This document shows, one piece after another, positions 13,101 to 14,645 of a stretch of DNA of 14,645 nt (the first letter of the stretch is position 1; each line of letters starts with the position of its first letter). The stretch is taken from assembly GCA_001784275.1 (NCBI GenBank), contig MFQB01000035.1:10051-24695 (forward strand), read 5' to 3'. The DNA is from Candidatus Magasanikbacteria bacterium RIFCSPHIGHO2_02_FULL_47_14. GTDB lineage: Bacteria > Patescibacteriota > Patescibacteriia > Magasanikbacterales > UBA922. The position numbers and the translations under genes were made by a program. The notes under the pieces were generated by a model that did not search any database, was not told where the DNA came from, and worked only from the letters and a program-made list of their open reading frames with translations.

Positions 13101-14645
13101 TCACTCCGAATGTGCCTCCAACTGAAAGTTGAAACTGCGGGGAGGACGAGTTGAAGCCGGCAAGACCACTTCCAAATATGACTGTTCGATTATTTAGTGT
13201 GTTGATATTGAGTTGGTTGCTGGCGCTATCAATCGTGAGTGGCCCGTTCGTCATGGAGATCAGTCCGCCTGAGGTAGCGCCGGTTAAATGCAGAGAACTT
13301 GTGCCGACATGAATTGCATTTTCTACAAAGAGACTGTCGCCGACACCAAGCAAGTCGTGGACATAGGCATCATCACCACTCAATACAAAGGTTGATGTGG
13401 TAATTGCTTCGGCTGACTCCCCGATAAGAAAATCACCCACAATATACGAGTCATCTGTTGACGTCGCGGAGAGGTAGAAGAACGTATTGTTATTGGAGTC
13501 ACTCAGAATAATCCTCCCATATACATTATCCGAACCAAGAAGTAAGTTGCCTTGAGTTGCAGTTAACTCCAAGGCAGCACCCGCTTCGTCACCGTCATTC
13601 AGCGATATCATTGCCTTGTTTGTGCTGTTTCCAACCAGACTAATGAGGCCTCCTCTACCGGCTATAGTACTGGTTCCAATCTGAAGAGCCGCAAAATTGA
13701 GGGGGCCTATGTCAGAGTTGTACAAGGACGCCAACCCATTTAAAAACGTGCTTGTCGCCGTAAAATAACTTTCGCCATTCACAACAAAACTGTGTTGGGG
13801 CGAGCTTGAATTAACGCCCACTCTGTTATTTGCCGGATCGACAAACAACGTGCCGGAGTCCACATTCAGTCTCCCGTTCACCGTGGTGGTCGCAAGCGTT
13901 GTCGTCGCGGAAAAAGTATTGGTTCCAGTAAAGGTCTGTATTCCTGCAAGCAGAGCTATGCCTGCGGTATCGTCAAGGTCGTCGAAACTAATTCCTGAGG
14001 TTTGGCCATTCAAAGTGAGTAGCCCGTTCACCGTGGTTGTGGCAAGCGTTGTCGTTGCAGAAAAAGAATTTTGTTTTGTGAATGTCTGCTCCGCAGTAAG
14101 TATAGCGACGTTTGCTATGTCGTCCAAATCAGAAAAACTAATGCCGGCCGTATCTCCGGTGACAACCAAGTCTGCCAGCTCAACACCTTGCAACGTGCTT
14201 GTGTCTGTCACTATTAATTTTCCTGAGACTGCCAAAGCAACAGCCGGGCTTGAGGTGTTAATTCCGACGTTCCCATTTTTGTCAACGACAAATATCGGAG
14301 TACCATTGTTCCGAATATGAAGGACGTCTCCTGTTAAAACCGTGCTACTGACTATGAGCCGCGAATCCAGGGTCGTTGTCGAACTCACTCGGAGCGTGCC
14401 GGTTACATTGGCAGATCCGTTTACATATAAATCGCCATCTTCGTCTAAACGCAGTCGTTCGCTGCCGTTCAACGCAACACCAAACAACGTTTCGTTTGCA
14501 TCCGCAGCCGCAGGGTTGATATACACGACGCCGCCGCCTATGGCAGCAGACTGGGGAGTCCCGGTAAATGAAAAGTTGCCGTTGGCGCTTGAAATTGGAA
14601 TGTAGGTAGATGTAGCCGTTGTTGAGGCACTGATTCCTAACAGAT
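10117..14645 (-). CDS. giant repeat-containing surface/stalk protein with LVIVD beta-propeller (5' end outside window)
   Basis: The frame is open to the right edge, so the N-terminus is missing; 1508 residues are visible. A GTG at 14526 is not a likely start, because coding continues upstream (NGNFSFTGTPQSAAIGGG). Below, residue 1 is the codon at 14526. Residues 1-590 are Thr/Ser/Gly-rich stalk repeats, including four copies of a VGI-x-SSP-x-L-x-V-x-G motif (about 86, 234, 454 and 553) as in phage tail fibres and bacterial stalk proteins. Residues 591-926 form seven LVIVD propeller blades. Residues about 1053-1190 (GDLAERVDVAPEEFIEPGDV to MALVRTGWINN) form a module I know from other long stalk proteins. 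Residues 1286-1366 form a beta-rich domain. An acidic Pro/Glu/Gln tail, about 1371-1469, ends the protein. It is likely cell-surface exposed, for attachment or host contact, which is inferred. Confidence 0.88.
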   Translation of the reverse strand, partial: LLGISASTTATSTYIPISSANGNFSFTGTPQSAAIGGGVVYINPAAADANETLFGVALNGSERLRLDEDGDLYVNGSANVTGTLRVSSTTTLDSRLIVSSTVLTGDVLHIRNNGTPIFVVDKNGNVGINTSSPAVALAVSGKLIVTDTSTLQGVELADLVVTGDTAGISFSDLDDIANVAILTAEQTFTKQNSFSATTTLATTTVNGLLTLNGQTSGISFDDLDDTAGIALLAGIQTFTGTNTFSATTTLATTTVNGRLNVDSGTLFVDPANNRVGVNSSSPQHSFVVNGESYFTATSTFLNGLASLYNSDIGPLNFAALQIGTSTIAGRGGLISLVGNSTNKAMISLNDGDEAGAALELTATQGNLLLGSDNVYGRIILSDSNNNTFFYLSATSTDDSYIVGDFLIGESAEAITTSTFVLSGDDAYVHDLLGVGDSLFVENAIHVGTSSLHLTGATSGGLISMTNGPLTIDSASNQLNINTLNNRTVIFGSGLAGFNSSSPQFQLSVGGTFGVSSTSTLAGVNVNGALTVNGTVSGISSSDLDDAGDVAMLSADQSFTGAKTFTATTTLATTSLTGQLSVGTGFNVNATNGRVGISSTSPQFALGVGGTVGLSGTTTVSDVLNVSGRVSKPVVVGSFTSSTVLGSASEIVVVGDYAYVGSGTGTLSIFDISTPTNPTFVGVFTNTALISGRVSIAIAGKYAYVSNGGGGEVVVDVSDPANPSYAGETPGFALAIRFPVVVGNMVVGTDIVGNSNPVILDVTNPTLPQRINAVGFGSTDSPSDIAVSGRYAFITNNSNDTLTVFDISNPLADTEVGTVVSTLLTKSSAVEIRGNHAFIAAGRDAFAASPTNGALVVVDISNPSTPAVVGSITSSTASVLDASKIAVSGDYAFVTGYGSDALSIINVSDPTSLDEVAVITSSTEPLLDGPTGVAVSGNYVYVVSEDTASLIVVDITGAKIAHADIGAARVSQLQVLGSTNFNNSVHIRGGLNIGEGGLLLRGEFGIIAPTSSVSATNTLRFSHGVQFLSNVTSSASHAFVFDTQNTLTTGTSTYLLSIRNAGTRLFSVATNGDVHAAGDLFAASATVGTSTNPGDLAERVDVAPEEFIEPGDVLVVDPDETDRYRRSSSAYAAEVAGVVSTNPTITIGRGRTESTSVMAMVGRVPVKMSAENGPIERGDLLVTATLAGYAMRYDPARDDGLRTVSIIGVALEPLEEGTGKKMALVRTGWINNRHQSIAEIQHNLIDIAEASGVALAQNPVELNVVEQANGQIGEVRENLNLNGYYIVNVAALFGKDDRWQIDEDGRFITKVATSDGSTSLYALQSRETEYIFSGSGELNNGTARIDFDTVTRDIIDPEQPVKVTITLTEQAKGVYVTEKDVLGFRVNELENGNSNATFDWLVIARRKLGEEAVQEDEPVVEEQQEEDQERANEEVEVPVAEEQVVEQPPAQKVQEEPAPKEPVPAEDPPEANQGVVVEEHAEQQPAQEAPPVDLPAEAAPPPQENPNVE
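11749..12756 (-). repeat. seven LVIVD beta-propeller blades
   Basis: Seven units of about 40-54 residues share the pattern I-A-V-S-G-x-Y-A-F/Y-V ... L-x-V-F/V-D-I-S-x-P. Examples are IVVVGDYAYVGSGTGTLSIF, IAVSGRYAFITNNSNDTLTV, IAVSGDYAFVTGYGSDALSI and VAVSGNYVYVVSEDTASLIV. The last blade lacks its outer strand, which the leading VVVGSFTSS could supply, closing the ring as in many propellers. Blade 3 (RFPVVVGNMVVGTDIVGNSN) is the most divergent. Confidence 0.8.
13852..14151 (-). repeat. two tandem 150-bp stalk repeats
   Basis: Two adjacent units of exactly 50 codons encode T-x-GISF-x-DLDD ... TFT ... FSATTTLATTTVNG-x-L. Their DNA is also close: the 15-mer CCCGTTCACCGTGGT occurs on the plus strand at 13873 and 14023, exactly 150 bases apart. 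A third, more diverged copy encodes VSGISSSDLDDAGD to LATTSLTGQL near 12903-13038. The DNA similarity points to recent tandem duplication or gene conversion. Confidence 0.8.

Noticed and set aside
14526..14645. GTG at 14526 as the start of the giant surface protein
   Set aside because: The frame stays open to the window edge and encodes sequence of the same Ser/Thr/Gly-rich character, with no signal peptide after the GTG.

Overview
The window looks like part of a Patescibacteria (CPR) genome. The evidence is a compact layout, a DUF5667-type secreted protein, a very long repeat-built surface protein, a divergent short Fe/Mn superoxide dismutase, a lone Xer recombinase, and start codons without Shine-Dalgarno motifs. 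TGA, TAA and TAG all act as stops (the superoxide dismutase gene ends in TGA), so this is the standard bacterial code and not the TGA=Gly code of Gracilibacteria. The placement is inferred from gene content, not from a marker tree.

Left block (1-1281, minus strand): four genes in probable operon order, a 127-aa protein, a 43-aa single-membrane-span protein, a 169-aa protein and the start of a SpoU/TrmH RNA methyltransferase that runs off the left edge. Their promoter overlaps, back to back, the promoter of the plus-strand block. Both promoters put the transcript start only a few bases before the start codon.

Plus-strand block (1267-4270): a XerC/D-type tyrosine recombinase, a small helix-turn-helix protein with a LAGLIDADG-like part, tRNA-Arg(TCT), and a Trm11/TrmG10-like tRNA guanine methyltransferase. 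It ends in a bidirectional intrinsic terminator shared with the next operon.

Oxidative-stress/metal block (4277-8573, minus strand): a strong promoter drives a 767-aa membrane-anchored DUF5667-like helical-repeat protein, a VIT1/CCC1-type Fe/Mn transporter, a 2-Cys peroxiredoxin and a superoxide dismutase, with gaps of only 10-15 bases. Superoxide dismutase makes peroxide, peroxiredoxin removes it, and the transporter would lower free metal. A perfect 10-bp inverted repeat lies just upstream of the -35 box and is a candidate operator.

Right block (8604-14645, minus strand): a 5'-truncated, at least 1508-residue surface or stalk protein with a seven-blade LVIVD propeller; a DUF1622 membrane protein; then tRNA-Ala(GGC) with its own promoter, followed five bases later by ychF.

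The most interesting points are the 43-aa microprotein, which copies the membrane anchor and leader of the 767-aa protein, the near-matching promoters of those two operons, and the candidate operator in front of the stress operon.
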